A DNA stretch of 64,000 nucleotides from JAJTHC01 sp044348005 (GCA_044348005.1 JBIKTR010000008.1:29539-93538); one strand, 5' to 3'. Positions 8,556 through 17,436 are shown, counted from the first letter of the stretch. Notes: generated by a model not told the origin, from the sequence alone. Translations and numbers: made by a program.

Positions 8556-8864
8556 TAAACGGTTTTAACATAGACTATTCCTTATTTTTTAGACGAATCA
8601 AGGGTCACACGACGTGGACACCCGCCTGACACGATTCACACACGAACCGTCTAGAAGGCGTGGCGTACACTCCTAACACTTGTATAAAACCACTGGCACG
8701 CGCTGGTGGGAACCGTCGCTTCACAAATCGTTACATCCTGTAACATTCCCCCAAAAAAGCGTTGTTGTTGCCTTGAACGCTTTAAAAAAACTCAGAAAGC
8801 GAGTCATCGCATCTGATTTTTCGGCTATACTAAAGAAGTGTTCGAAGAAAGAGGGAGTGCGTTT
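8556..8864. other. Intergenic region without a recognisable gene
   Basis: About 300 bases lie between two divergent genes. I see only a likely -10 box (TATACT at 8825-8830) before the pilin-like gene and the AAGGA before the alternative start at 8571. Short inverted repeats are present near 8690-8710 but are imperfect. Confidence 0.5.
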
Positions 8865-9365
8865 GTGACGTTGCACTGGAAGTCCCCCCGCCTAAAAGCC
8901 CTCACGCGGGCGGAAACCTTCGTGAGCCTGACGCTGTTTGTGGTGTTGCTGGCCTTTGCGTGGGTCACTTATGAACGTGCTTTTGAAGAAGCCGATGCCC
9001 AAGCCTTGCAAGCACAACTGCTGAACTTTCAACAGGCGTTCATTGAAGGCAGTCAACGTGCTCAACTGCGGCCTAAAGATGTAGAGCTTAACATGGTGGT
9101 GGAAGCCTTGCCCGTTACCGCCCCTTACCACTGGACGCTTCTTGATGCCTTAGGCAGTGACCAACAGGTTGAATTAAGTGTAACCCCTTCTGCCCGTCTT
9201 TCTTTAACGCCCCTGCGCGCCGTGACGTTTCGGGTGAATGATTGCGGGGATGTTTGCCTGTTGGCGTTGACGAACTTTAGCTACTATCACTTGCGTCCCA
9301 ATTTGAAGGCCAGTTGCCCTGAAGATCCGGTGGCTACCGTGTGTCAGTACTTGTCGAATGAATAG
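8865..9365 (+). CDS. Pilin-like membrane-anchored protein
   Basis: A 166-residue protein with one N-terminal hydrophobic helix in the style of type IV pilins: a basic start, then ETFVSLTLFVVLLAFAWV, in which Glu plays the part of pilin Glu5. A long amphipathic helix and a globular C-terminal part with four cysteines follow. The usual Gly before the cleavage site is replaced by Ala, so processing by prepilin peptidase is uncertain; a plain signal anchor is the alternative. The GTG at 8865 is chosen because GAGGGAG lies about eight bases upstream. It ends eight bases before the antiporter gene and is probably co-transcribed with it. Confidence 0.6.
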   Translation: MTLHWKSPRLKALTRAETFVSLTLFVVLLAFAWVTYERAFEEADAQALQAQLLNFQQAFIEGSQRAQLRPKDVELNMVVEALPVTAPYHWTLLDALGSDQQVELSVTPSARLSLTPLRAVTFRVNDCGDVCLLALTNFSYYHLRPNLKASCPEDPVATVCQYLSNE

Positions 9366-9373
9366 GAAGTCCC

Positions 9374-11398
9374 ATGTTTGATCCTTCGATTGCAAGTGTT
9401 TTACTGGTTGCCAGCGTGGTTGCCACGATTTTTCATACCCTTAAGCTTCCGCCTGTTTTAGGCTTTATGCTGGTGGGGGCGTTGACGGGTCCTTATGGCC
9501 TTAAATGGATGCAAGATCAAGCCACGGTCAATGGAATGGCTGAACTGGGCTTGATTTTCTTGCTCTTTATGGTGGGTTTAGAACTTTCGCCTGCCAAACT
9601 AAAACGCATGAAGTATACTGCCTTAAATGTCGGTATTCGCTACATGGTTTTGGGGACTGTGGTGTTAGGAACGCTATTGCTTGCCTTACACGCCCCGCCT
9701 TTACTGGCGTATGTGTTAGGGGGCGTCTTAAGTCTAAGTTCAACGGCCTTGGTGATTAAATGTGTTGAAGAGGCTCAAGTCACGGCAAGCACTATAGGCC
9801 GAGTCACGGTAGGCACCCTTATTGTGCAAGACTTTGCGGTGATTCCGATTTTACTGCTGGTACCTGTGTTAATTAAAGTTTATGAAGGGGGTGACGTTCA
9901 TCTGGCGTTGCTCCTAGGTGATTTAGGGAAGGCGCTTTTGGTTTTAGTGGCCACGGTGGCCTTGAGTTTTCATTTAATTCCCACGTGGGTGGACAAACTC
10001 GCCCAAGCGCGAAACCGTGAACTCTTTACGCTTTCTGTATTTAGCTTGGGCATAGGCATGGCCTTTTTTACGCACTGGCTGGGCTTAAGCCTTGAAGCAG
10101 GGGCATTTGTGGGAGGCTTAGCCCTAAGCGGTAGCCTGTACAGCAAGCAAGTCTTAAGTGACAGCCGGCCTTTTCGAGACGTTTTTGCGTCCGTTTTTTT
10201 TGTTTCACTCGGGGCTTTACTCAATTGGGATGTCATGACATCCCAATGGCTAAACATTTTAGGCTTAAGTGTGGTGTTGTTGGTGCTTAAAACTCTTATT
10301 GGGATTATGGTGGCCAAACAAGCCAAGCTTTCATGGAAGGTGGCCATATCATCAGCCTTGCTGTTGTGTCAAGTGGGGGAACTTTCTTTCATGGTGCTTC
10401 GTCACCTGCAAGCCGGCGTACAAAACGCTCCCTTGATTTTAGCGTGGGTTCAACAATGGATGGACGTCCTCATTCACGCCATTATTTTAAGCCTATGGGT
10501 GACGCCCCTACTCAGCCGTTTTTTGTTTGGCGTAGGGCAAGCGTGGCTTTCAACATGGACAGACCCGTGGGATTACGCGAGTCTTATTGAAGAACAACGT
10601 CTCGACTTAATGGAACCCAAACGACACAAAGCCCTTGGCGCCCCCACCGTTTTAATCGTGGGGTATGGCCCTGTGGCGCAACAACTGGCAGAAGCCTTGC
10701 GTTCTGAACAAATGGCGTACCAAGTGCTAGAACATAATGCTGTTACCGTTAAAAGCCTAAAAGAAGAGGGCGTTTCTGCCCTTTATGGGGATGCGACTTC
10801 GCCCCACGTTTTAGAATCGGCGGGGGTGAAATCCGTCCAGTTATTGGTGGTAACGGTGCCTATGGTGAAAGTAGCCACGACGATTTTGTTTCATGCGCGC
10901 CAACTCAACCCTGAATTAACCATTGTGGCACGGGCCAAATACCGCACGGATGTTGACCCCCTGTACGAAGCGGGTGCCGATGCCGTGATTTACGACGAAC
11001 TTGAATCGGGGCATCGTTTCATTCATTACAGCTTACTGCAATTAGGCTTTTCACTGCAAGAATCGCATAGCAGGAGCTTGATGTTACGGCATCAATTTGA
11101 AGGAGAGTTTCACCCGCCTGAACGTAGCGCGAGCCTGCCCGAACTGTCTAGTCGCTTGCCTTTGGTGGGGGAAACGTTACTAGAATGGATCCCTGTTCCT
11201 GAAGGGTCTCCCTTGGTGTGCCAAAGCCTTGAAGGGGCAAAAATTAAGCAACGAACAGGCGTGACGATTGTGTCGATTATTGAAAGCCATACGTTAAAGC
11301 GACGGGATGCCGTTGCCAAAAGCGTCTTGAATGCGGGGGATGTGTTGATTGCGCTAGGGACAGCTGGGCAGTTAGACGCTTTGCATGAAGTTTTGTAA
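9374..11398 (+). CDS. Kef-type (CPA2) cation/proton antiporter with TrkA domains
   Basis: A 674-residue inner-membrane transporter of the CPA2 family exchanging K+ or Na+ for protons. Residues 1-390 are hydrophobic with about twelve helices and include LGLIFLLFMVGLELSP and the QDFAVIP segment. A TrkA-N (RCK) nucleotide-binding domain follows with VLIVGYGPVAQQLAEAL near residue 427 and the acidic residue in YGDATSPH. A TrkA-C domain lies after about residue 590. The full architecture matches KefB/KefC-like or cyanobacterial NapA/KefB-like proteins, and gating by NAD(H) or a thiol ligand is possible. The start has AGGAAG about seven bases upstream and follows the pilin-like gene by eight bases. 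Confidence 0.93.
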   Translation: MFDPSIASVLLVASVVATIFHTLKLPPVLGFMLVGALTGPYGLKWMQDQATVNGMAELGLIFLLFMVGLELSPAKLKRMKYTALNVGIRYMVLGTVVLGTLLLALHAPPLLAYVLGGVLSLSSTALVIKCVEEAQVTASTIGRVTVGTLIVQDFAVIPILLLVPVLIKVYEGGDVHLALLLGDLGKALLVLVATVALSFHLIPTWVDKLAQARNRELFTLSVFSLGIGMAFFTHWLGLSLEAGAFVGGLALSGSLYSKQVLSDSRPFRDVFASVFFVSLGALLNWDVMTSQWLNILGLSVVLLVLKTLIGIMVAKQAKLSWKVAISSALLLCQVGELSFMVLRHLQAGVQNAPLILAWVQQWMDVLIHAIILSLWVTPLLSRFLFGVGQAWLSTWTDPWDYASLIEEQRLDLMEPKRHKALGAPTVLIVGYGPVAQQLAEALRSEQMAYQVLEHNAVTVKSLKEEGVSALYGDATSPHVLESAGVKSVQLLVVTVPMVKVATTILFHARQLNPELTIVARAKYRTDVDPLYEAGADAVIYDELESGHRFIHYSLLQLGFSLQESHSRSLMLRHQFEGEFHPPERSASLPELSSRLPLVGETLLEWIPVPEGSPLVCQSLEGAKIKQRTGVTIVSIIESHTLKRRDAVAKSVLNAGDVLIALGTAGQLDALHEVL

Positions 11399-11487
11399 GA
11401 AGAAGATCCCCCAAAAAGGGAGTGTGTTCTTAAGAAGAAGAGCCAAAACACGACATTGAGTAAACGAGTGAAACGTTGGTAAAAAAA

Positions 11488-11561
11488 TGCGCAGCGAGGG
11501 ATTCGAACCCCCGACCTCATGGTTCGTAGCCATGCACTCTATCCAACTGAGCTAGCCGCGC
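11488..11561 (-). tRNA. tRNA-Arg (ACG)
   Basis: The minus strand shows acceptor GCGCGGC paired with GCTGCGC, D-arm AGCTCAGTTGGATAGAG, anticodon loop CTACGAA (anticodon ACG) and T-arm GGGTTCGAATCCC. The discriminator is A and CCA is not encoded. The A34 would need deamination to inosine to read all CGN codons it serves. A run of T follows the gene. Confidence 0.96.
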
Positions 11562-11634
11562 AAAGGGTTATAACATAAGTTAATATAAACTGAACATATC
11601 TTCAACGCAAGCCTTTTCACAAAATCGATTTTAC

Positions 11635-11643
11635 TGCTATAAT
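11635..11643 (+). promoter_or_regulatory. Extended -10 promoter of the radA operon
   Basis: TGCTATAAT is a perfect extended -10 element located 38 bases before the first ATG of the operon. No good -35 box is visible, which is usual for extended -10 promoters. Confidence 0.6.
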
Positions 11644-11680
11644 AGAAAAATGTTGCCCCTTTAAGAAAGGATTCCTTCCC

Positions 11681-12064
11681 ATGACCACTGAAGACACCGT
11701 CGCTACTACGCTTCACTCCAGCGAAGCTGTTCTTGAAATACCTGTTGAAGTCCCTGTTGACCCCCGCCCCAAAAATGTGGATGCCCTAACACAAAGCACC
11801 GCTCGCTTTAGCCGTAAAGCGTGGGATGTCTTTTTGAGTCTAAAAGAAGACCTTGAAAAAATTACCTATAAACGCATTGCGCTTCAATTGCTGGCGCGTT
11901 CTGAAGCAGGAGCCGTCACCCTAGGCCAAGCCCTTGAAGCGATTTCTGTTCCTGCGGTGAAAGTCAACGGCGTAAACATTAGCACAATCACCACGTTTGC
12001 GAAATTGCAAGACGTGATCAAACACCCTGATTTGTTGAGCGTTGATTTAACGCTACTGGACTAA
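11681..12064 (+). CDS. Unknown protein, first gene of the radA operon
   Basis: I do not recognise this 127-residue protein. The first 40 residues are acidic and Val/Pro rich and look disordered; the rest is predicted helical, with KAWDVFLSLKEDLEKITYKRIALQLLAR cut by short turns and a closing strand SVDLTLLD. There is no signal peptide. AAAGGA lies about ten bases before the ATG, and a strong extended -10 box precedes it. The next gene starts four bases after its stop, and radA follows, so a role linked to DNA repair or recombination is possible but unproven. Confidence 0.7.
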   Translation: MTTEDTVATTLHSSEAVLEIPVEVPVDPRPKNVDALTQSTARFSRKAWDVFLSLKEDLEKITYKRIALQLLARSEAGAVTLGQALEAISVPAVKVNGVNISTITTFAKLQDVIKHPDLLSVDLTLLD

Positions 12065-12067
12065 GCC

Positions 12068-12409
12068 GTGAGCCTACCTCGACTCAACAGCGAAGACTGG
12101 GACAAGTTGACTTGGCAGATCTGTGAACTGCTTTATGTAAAAGCCGTGCAAGACAAGTTAAACGAAGTGGAATCTGACGGGCTTGCCACACAAGAGCTGA
12201 AGCCTTACTTGCATAAGCGGGATGTAGATCGCTTGAAGAAACGGCTTCATGAATTGGTGATGCTGGAATTGGTTCAGGCCAAAGAAGATGCTCATGGCCA
12301 GAAACGCTATGTGTTTGATCTGTACCAGTTAAATCGCTATCAGGATCGTGACGATGTTGTGCCTGTTTTTGAACGGCTCAACGGCTTGCATGGCGATGAT
12401 GAACATTAA
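12068..12409 (+). CDS. Unknown small protein, possible winged helix, radA operon
   Basis: This 113-residue protein starts with GTG four bases after the previous stop, which suggests translational coupling. The middle part, LATQELKPYLHKRDVDRL then LHELVMLELVQAKE and a strand pair KRYVFDLYQL, has the helix-helix-wing order of a winged-helix DNA-binding domain, but no family is recognised. It is followed by radA after about 23 bases. A function with RadA in DNA metabolism is a reasonable guess from the operon only. Confidence 0.7.
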   Translation: MSLPRLNSEDWDKLTWQICELLYVKAVQDKLNEVESDGLATQELKPYLHKRDVDRLKKRLHELVMLELVQAKEDAHGQKRYVFDLYQLNRYQDRDDVVPVFERLNGLHGDDEH

Positions 12410-12432
12410 CGACACGGGAGGAGCATCCATTG

Positions 12433-13941
12433 ATGGCCAAAGTAAAACGCAAGTATGTCTGTCAGTCCTGTGAATATGAATCGGCGGTGCATGTGGGGCG
12501 CTGCCATAATTGTGGTGCGTGGAATAGCTTTCAAGAAGTCGTCGAAGCCCCTGCTTCGCTCACACAAGTGCCCGCTTACGCCAGCTTAAACCGTGGGGAT
12601 TTAGATCTTGAAAGTGAAGCTTCATGGAGCGGGAACCTCCCCACGCCGTCTTTCGGCGCCTCACCCCTATCCACCGCCCCCCTCTTTAGCACCGATACAA
12701 TTCAGCTCATGCCGTTGTCAGATGTGGATATGACCACAGCACCACGATTTTCAACCTTAATGCCTGAACTGGATCGTGTCTTGGGCGGAGGCTTACTACA
12801 AGGGGCCTACATCTTGGTGGGGGGGGACCCAGGTATTGGAAAATCCACCTTAATGATTCAAGCAGCAGCGAACTTAGCAGATTCAGGAAAAAAAGTGGTG
12901 TACGTGACAGGTGAAGAATCAGGTGTGCAGATTAAGCATCGTGCGGAACGCTTACAGTTAAAAGGGGCAAGCCAAATCCTGCTTCTGGCAGAAGTGAAGC
13001 TTCAAAACATTTTGCAAGCCATTGTGGCCGAAAAGCCCGATGTCCTCATTGTCGATTCTATTCAGTCGCTGATGGATGTGAATGTGTCTGGAACACCGGG
13101 AGCCAACAACCAAGTGAAAGCCTGTGCAAACGCTCTTATGCAAGTGGCAAAAGGCTTAAATATTACCACGTTTTTAATTGGTCATGTCACCAAAGACGGA
13201 CAACTTTCAGGCCCTAAATTGCTAGAACACATGGTGGATGCTGTTTTGTACTTTGAAGGCGAGCGTTACAAGGATTTAAGGCTCTTGCGTTCGGTGAAAA
13301 ATCGTTTTGGTTCTACCCAAGAAATGGGCGTGTTTGAAATGCAGGAAAGTGGTTTGAAAGACGTCCTCAATCCTTCAGAAGTCTTTTTGTCGGATGCGGC
13401 GTTACATCCAGTCCCTGGGTGTGTGAGCGTCTGTTGTTTAGAAGGGAGTCGCCCTTTATTGATCGAGTTGCAGGCTTTAGCAGGGCAAAGCGTGTATGCG
13501 TCGCCTAGGCGTGTGGTGAATGGGGTAGAGACGAATCGATTGCATCAGGTGATTGCGGTATTGGAGCGTCGGGTGGGATTGAGCTTTGCGGATCTAGACT
13601 TGTACATCAATGTGGTAGGGGGTATGAAAATTGATGAACCTGCGGTGGATTTAGGCATGGCCTTGGCATTGGTGACCAGCTTGCGAGACGTAAGCGTCAA
13701 ATCAGGCACGGTGCTAATGGGGGAAATTGGGCTAACAGGGGAAATTCGTCGCGTGCGTCGTTGGAGAGAACGCCTAATAGAAGCCATAAAAATTGGTTTT
13801 ACCCGCATTGTGTTGCCTTGGCCACAAGGCCGAACACAAGCCGAAGATGTAGAGGCCTTGAAAAAAGAATTGCCTGTGGGTGTAGAACTTTACTTTGTGC
13901 GTAATATCCGAGAAGCCATTACCGCCTGTTTAGACGCTTGA
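12433..13941 (+). CDS. radA: DNA repair and branch-migration ATPase RadA (Sms)
   Basis: RadA is a RecA-like helicase that extends recombination intermediates during repair and transformation. The order of parts is complete: a four-cysteine zinc finger (CQSCEYE then CHNCGAWNSF) in the first 40 residues, a Walker A motif GGDPGIGKST near residue 137, the RadA-specific KNRFGSTQEMG motif near 295, and a C-terminal Lon-protease-like domain with the stretch AVDLGMALAL. At about 502 residues it is some 45 longer than usual because of a Ser/Pro/Thr-rich insert after the zinc finger. GGAGGAG lies about nine bases before the ATG; a TTG directly upstream is the alternative start. It is the third gene of its operon. 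Confidence 0.96.
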   Translation: MAKVKRKYVCQSCEYESAVHVGRCHNCGAWNSFQEVVEAPASLTQVPAYASLNRGDLDLESEASWSGNLPTPSFGASPLSTAPLFSTDTIQLMPLSDVDMTTAPRFSTLMPELDRVLGGGLLQGAYILVGGDPGIGKSTLMIQAAANLADSGKKVVYVTGEESGVQIKHRAERLQLKGASQILLLAEVKLQNILQAIVAEKPDVLIVDSIQSLMDVNVSGTPGANNQVKACANALMQVAKGLNITTFLIGHVTKDGQLSGPKLLEHMVDAVLYFEGERYKDLRLLRSVKNRFGSTQEMGVFEMQESGLKDVLNPSEVFLSDAALHPVPGCVSVCCLEGSRPLLIELQALAGQSVYASPRRVVNGVETNRLHQVIAVLERRVGLSFADLDLYINVVGGMKIDEPAVDLGMALALVTSLRDVSVKSGTVLMGEIGLTGEIRRVRRWRERLIEAIKIGFTRIVLPWPQGRTQAEDVEALKKELPVGVELYFVRNIREAITACLDA

Positions 13942-14059
13942 GCGTATAGGCTTTTCTACCGCCCCTGTTACATTGTTTACAATAAAGGCAATTTTGAGAT
14001 TTATTTTATCTTTATTAAAGCACAGAGGAAAGAGTCCTTCACTCCTCTGCCCCTTCTAA

Positions 14060-14221
14060 CGAACACTATATAGTATTTTAAATAATTTCCCCTACAGTAT
14101 CTATACTTTTTCGCTACGATTATTTTGTTCACTCATGTAGGTCTATCTACACTCCTTCACAAAATAATCTAGGCGTCTCGTCTAGCCTACTGTATGAAAA
14201 ACTCTTTAAAATACTATATTG
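14060..14221. repeat. Large structured intergenic repeat, copy 1
   Basis: This element fills the 486-base gap after radA. Nested inverted repeats pair from the outside in: TATAGTATTTTAAA with TTTAAAATACTATA, TACAGTA with TACTGTA, GATTATTTTGT with ACAAAATAATC, and TGTAG with CTACA. The inner part (about 14111-14187) is repeated in the opposite orientation at 59443-59519 with paired base changes. It starts with the motif CGAACACTATA. It could be a non-autonomous mobile element or a large RNA/DNA hairpin. I see nothing else in the remaining 13942-14427 region apart from this. Confidence 0.8.
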
Positions 14222-14427
14222 CTTGAATCCCCCCCTGATGTTTTACTTCCCTTGTTCAAACGTCGCTGATGTATGACGTGCTTCTACACGTGATCTTTTT
14301 ATGCACACCATGGTTCAGATTCCTCGTGGCTTTTGTATCGAGCGATTTGGGCATCTGTTTCTAGCCTTATTCCCCTTGCTTGTCTCTACCTGTTCCCCCT
14401 ATTAAATAAAGAGAAATAATCACTGCT

Positions 14428-14631
14428 ATGGCGTTAACCGAACCTCAAATTTCGTCCTTATTAGGTTACATTGCTGAACCTGTACAAAACAAAGTGTCTC
14501 AAAAAAATCATACAAACTTAAAAGAACTAATGGCCGCTTTTAAAGAAGTCGATGCCCAAAGAAACTTGCAAATGCCTTCAAGCATTGAACAACGCTGGAT
14601 CGATTTTTTGCCTTGGCATTCATTTAATTAA
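14428..14631 (+). CDS. Small hypothetical protein
   Basis: An open frame of 67 codons starts with ATG after a weak GAGAAA-type ribosome binding site about 14 bases upstream. The product is helical and has no membrane segment or known motif; it includes TNLKELMAAFKEVDAQRNLQ and ends in LPWHSFN. It lies between the large structured repeat and the two WYL-like genes on the same strand. Coding potential is plausible but rests on length and context only. Confidence 0.4.
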   Translation: MALTEPQISSLLGYIAEPVQNKVSQKNHTNLKELMAAFKEVDAQRNLQMPSSIEQRWIDFLPWHSFN

Positions 14632-14764
14632 TCAACTGTCACGAAACAAATGTTCTTTTGGCACTTAAAATGTAGAATTTTTTGCGATATGCGTTTTATT
14701 GAGACGCTTTATGTAACAAAATAAAACATTTGGCAATAAAATAGGTGTCAAAAAATATCCTCCC

Positions 14765-15937
14765 TTGCAAGACAAGACAACTATTGATATTGTGATGAAT
14801 ACGATTCTGTTTAATCTTTATTTAGATGTCTTATTTTTACTCAGGCAATCAAAGAGAACACCATTATCTATGGTTCGTCAAACTTTAAAGAATACTTACC
14901 ATACGAGTTCCTTGTACCTGCTAAAGTTTTTGGCATTTTTAGAAGTGAACCCGTTAAAACGTGCTGAGTTGCAGAATCTCTTTGAGCAGGATGCGGACTG
15001 TCTTTCCCCACTTTCCACGGACACGTTACGTCTGTACGCCAATGCTCTTGAAGACATGGGTTGCTTGTTGCAACGTCCTGACAAAAGCAACGATTTTCAA
15101 TACAAGCTTAACTATTCCCCGTTTTGGGTGCAGTTTTCTCCTGAAGAATGGAAACTCCTTTTGCATAGTTTGGACAGTAAATTGAGGACCTGCCATATCC
15201 AAAGTTTTGTGCGTGTTTATGAAATGGCCGAACATTTGCTGGCACAAAAATTTTTACCCCCCCAAGCCAAGCAAGACTTACAAGCATTATTGAACCGCTA
15301 TATTCAATCCTTTCAGCTTAAGAATGTGAAAATTTTGGAACGTGCCACGGAATTAAATAGCTGGTTTTTGGTGCAGTATCAAGGAAAAGATACCGTTTAT
15401 GAATGGCAGGTGTTGCATGATACACTGATTTTAGATCAGCGTCGCTTGTATTGGCTTTGCTATCAGGTCAATCCTGAAACAGGCGATATTTCCCCCCTAA
15501 TGCTACGGCTAGATCGTTGTCGAAACATTTTTCCGATTCCTGCTGTGAAGGCTGACGTCTATGAGCCGACACGGCGTCGTATTTTAAAATATATAGAAGA
15601 AGAGCCAGAGCTAAGTTGCGCGGTGGTATTACCTAAAGGAATGAACTTTCTTTCCCCACGTTTACGGGGTGAACGGCTTGTGTTTTTAAGTGAAGACACA
15701 CAGCAAGCCTTACCTTTTTGGCAAGACATTAAGGGCTTTTATGGTGTAGAAACCTATGCCATACAGTACACCGTAAAAACAACGCATTTGTTTTATCTTC
15801 TTCAGTGTTTAAAGTCCTCAGGTGGCTTCCTGATTCCTTTAACTGCTGCTTTTTCAAAAGCGTTTGCCAGTAGCCAAGAAAATAGGGCGTTTGAAAAGAA
15901 AAAAAGATCCGCACAAGAAAGGGTAATGAGCGTATGA
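14765..15937 (+). CDS. WYL-domain-like regulator, first of a tandem pair
   Basis: A 390-residue soluble protein. Its N-terminal part is helical and could hold a helix-turn-helix (STDTLRLYANALEDMGCLLQ, near residues 79-98). The C-terminal half has the order of a WYL domain: LILDQRRLYWLCYQVNPE followed by LMLRLDRCRNIFPI, resembling the usual strand pair and the RLDRI ligand strand. WYL proteins are transcription regulators that often sense nucleotides or DNA. The first possible start is a TTG at 14765, and an ATG lies 30 bases on; neither has a clear ribosome binding site. It overlaps the next gene by four bases. The WYL assignment is by pattern and moderately sure. Confidence 0.65.
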   Translation: MQDKTTIDIVMNTILFNLYLDVLFLLRQSKRTPLSMVRQTLKNTYHTSSLYLLKFLAFLEVNPLKRAELQNLFEQDADCLSPLSTDTLRLYANALEDMGCLLQRPDKSNDFQYKLNYSPFWVQFSPEEWKLLLHSLDSKLRTCHIQSFVRVYEMAEHLLAQKFLPPQAKQDLQALLNRYIQSFQLKNVKILERATELNSWFLVQYQGKDTVYEWQVLHDTLILDQRRLYWLCYQVNPETGDISPLMLRLDRCRNIFPIPAVKADVYEPTRRRILKYIEEEPELSCAVVLPKGMNFLSPRLRGERLVFLSEDTQQALPFWQDIKGFYGVETYAIQYTVKTTHLFYLLQCLKSSGGFLIPLTAAFSKAFASSQENRAFEKKKRSAQERVMSV

Positions 15938-16920
15938 CCTTCTCAGGCGTTTTAGATCCTTTTAAGAACACTCCCCCCCTCGTGATTCCTTCAGATTTGC
16001 ATAGCACAGCAAAAAGGGTGTTAAATATTATTTTAATTCTAATGGATCGCCTCAAGGTAGAAGAGTCTGTTTTAATGGATATTTTAAGCCCCAAAGGCGA
16101 AGAACCCGTTCCTTATAATACCTTGCGTAAATACATACGTACCTTGCGTTATGCGGGTTTTGACATTGTCAGAAAACGCCTTGAAGGTTCGGTTGTTTAC
16201 TTTTTGAATGACACCAAATTCCATTTGGACTTAAGTGTTCAACATGCCCAAGGCTTTGAAGAGTGGGTGAGCTCCTTATCTAAATCAAGCTTGCTTTACC
16301 GTAAGTTAATGATGCTGGTGTCGCCACCGTTTCGGATTGGCTTTTGGGAACCTCACTTTACGTATAATCAAGCTTCGAGTCTCACGATGTTTGAAGGCAA
16401 AGAACATTTAAAAATTTTACAAGACGCCATCGCGTCTAAGGAACTTTTAGAGTTTCAGTTGTATGACGATGTGCAAAATCAAACCCAAGTGGCTCGGTTT
16501 TGGGCCAGACCTTATGCGCTTACCCCGTTTCGACAAAGAGATGCTGTTATTTCCGCCATTCACCCTTATAGTCGCCAAGTGTTTTATATTAGGTTGAGTA
16601 ATGTGAGGCAGTTACGTCAGGTACCCAAACAGTGGTTGGCTTCTGACTGGCTTAAAACTATTGACTTTCAACTGGTTTTAACCCCCCATTTTTCTAAACG
16701 TTATGAAATCAAACCCCATGAAACACGGGTAGCCATTTCCCCAACGGGGGAAACCTGCATACAGGTTTCAAAGGAATTGCAATATAAAGCGCTGTCTCGA
16801 TGCATTAAATATGATACACTCATACATGTGCGTGACGCAGAAGACTTGAGTGAAACAGTGCAAGCCTTTCAAAACTTACAAACACGCATTGTGCAAGAAG
16901 CCAAAATACCTTTCGCTTAG
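15934..16920 (+). CDS. WYL-domain-like regulator, second of a tandem pair
   Basis: A 328-residue protein that begins inside the end of the previous gene (ATGA overlap), so the two are coupled. The N-terminal winged-helix region includes ILILMDRL and a recognition-like segment PYNTLRKYIRTLRYAGFDIV. The middle carries the WYL-type stretch LKILQDAIASKELLEFQLYD, then RPYALTPF, and YIRLSNVRQLRQV, which corresponds to the ligand strand. PafB/PafC-type pairs of WYL proteins act as heterodimers on DNA-damage promoters; the tandem layout here recalls them, but this is inference. The likely target is unknown. Confidence 0.7.
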   Translation: MTFSGVLDPFKNTPPLVIPSDLHSTAKRVLNIILILMDRLKVEESVLMDILSPKGEEPVPYNTLRKYIRTLRYAGFDIVRKRLEGSVVYFLNDTKFHLDLSVQHAQGFEEWVSSLSKSSLLYRKLMMLVSPPFRIGFWEPHFTYNQASSLTMFEGKEHLKILQDAIASKELLEFQLYDDVQNQTQVARFWARPYALTPFRQRDAVISAIHPYSRQVFYIRLSNVRQLRQVPKQWLASDWLKTIDFQLVLTPHFSKRYEIKPHETRVAISPTGETCIQVSKELQYKALSRCIKYDTLIHVRDAEDLSETVQAFQNLQTRIVQEAKIPFA

Positions 16921-16947
16921 AAGGTAGGCCACAGGGAGATGAATCTG

Positions 16948-17412
16948 ATGCAAGTGTATGTGCTTTTCGGTAGTTTGGCGAGTTCTTTACTGATTTATGG
17001 AATTGTGTACTGGCAATTACGATCTTCTTTTTTTAATTTACTGAGCAATACGTTTCGAAAAAAAGCACTGCTTTCACCTACAACACAGAACCTTGCAAAC
17101 CCAGTCGAACCTTCCAACCTCTCTTCACCAGTGACGCTTCATATGGAAGAGCAAGGGTATTTAAGGTTGTTAAATGTGATGTACTTTTTGTTTGTCGTTA
17201 ATGGCTTGGTAACGATGGCCAAAAAAGTGATTTCGTTACAAATTAAAGATTTTACTCAAGCTATTGAGATTTGGGCCGATATAACAAGTGGTCAACTTTT
17301 TGGATTAGGATGCTTTGCCGTTTTGTACGTGGTGGCCTTATTGGTGATTAAAGATCGCTTGCAGGATTCGCTAGAAAATTCAGCGTATAGCGATTCGCCA
17401 CAACCTTGGTAA
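16948..17412 (+). CDS. Small membrane protein of unknown function
   Basis: A 154-residue protein with probable transmembrane helices at about residues 3-22, 75-92 and 117-137, and a Ser/Pro-rich cytoplasmic or periplasmic loop between the first two. The ATG at 16948 has AGGGAG about nine bases before it; an ATG nine bases earlier sits too close to that site. It lies between the WYL pair and a pseudopilin gene on one strand with short gaps, so it may belong to the same transcript. No family is recognised. Confidence 0.65.
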   Translation: MQVYVLFGSLASSLLIYGIVYWQLRSSFFNLLSNTFRKKALLSPTTQNLANPVEPSNLSSPVTLHMEEQGYLRLLNVMYFLFVVNGLVTMAKKVISLQIKDFTQAIEIWADITSGQLFGLGCFAVLYVVALLVIKDRLQDSLENSAYSDSPQPW

Positions 17413-17436
17413 ACCAAAACACAAGGAACGCGATGA

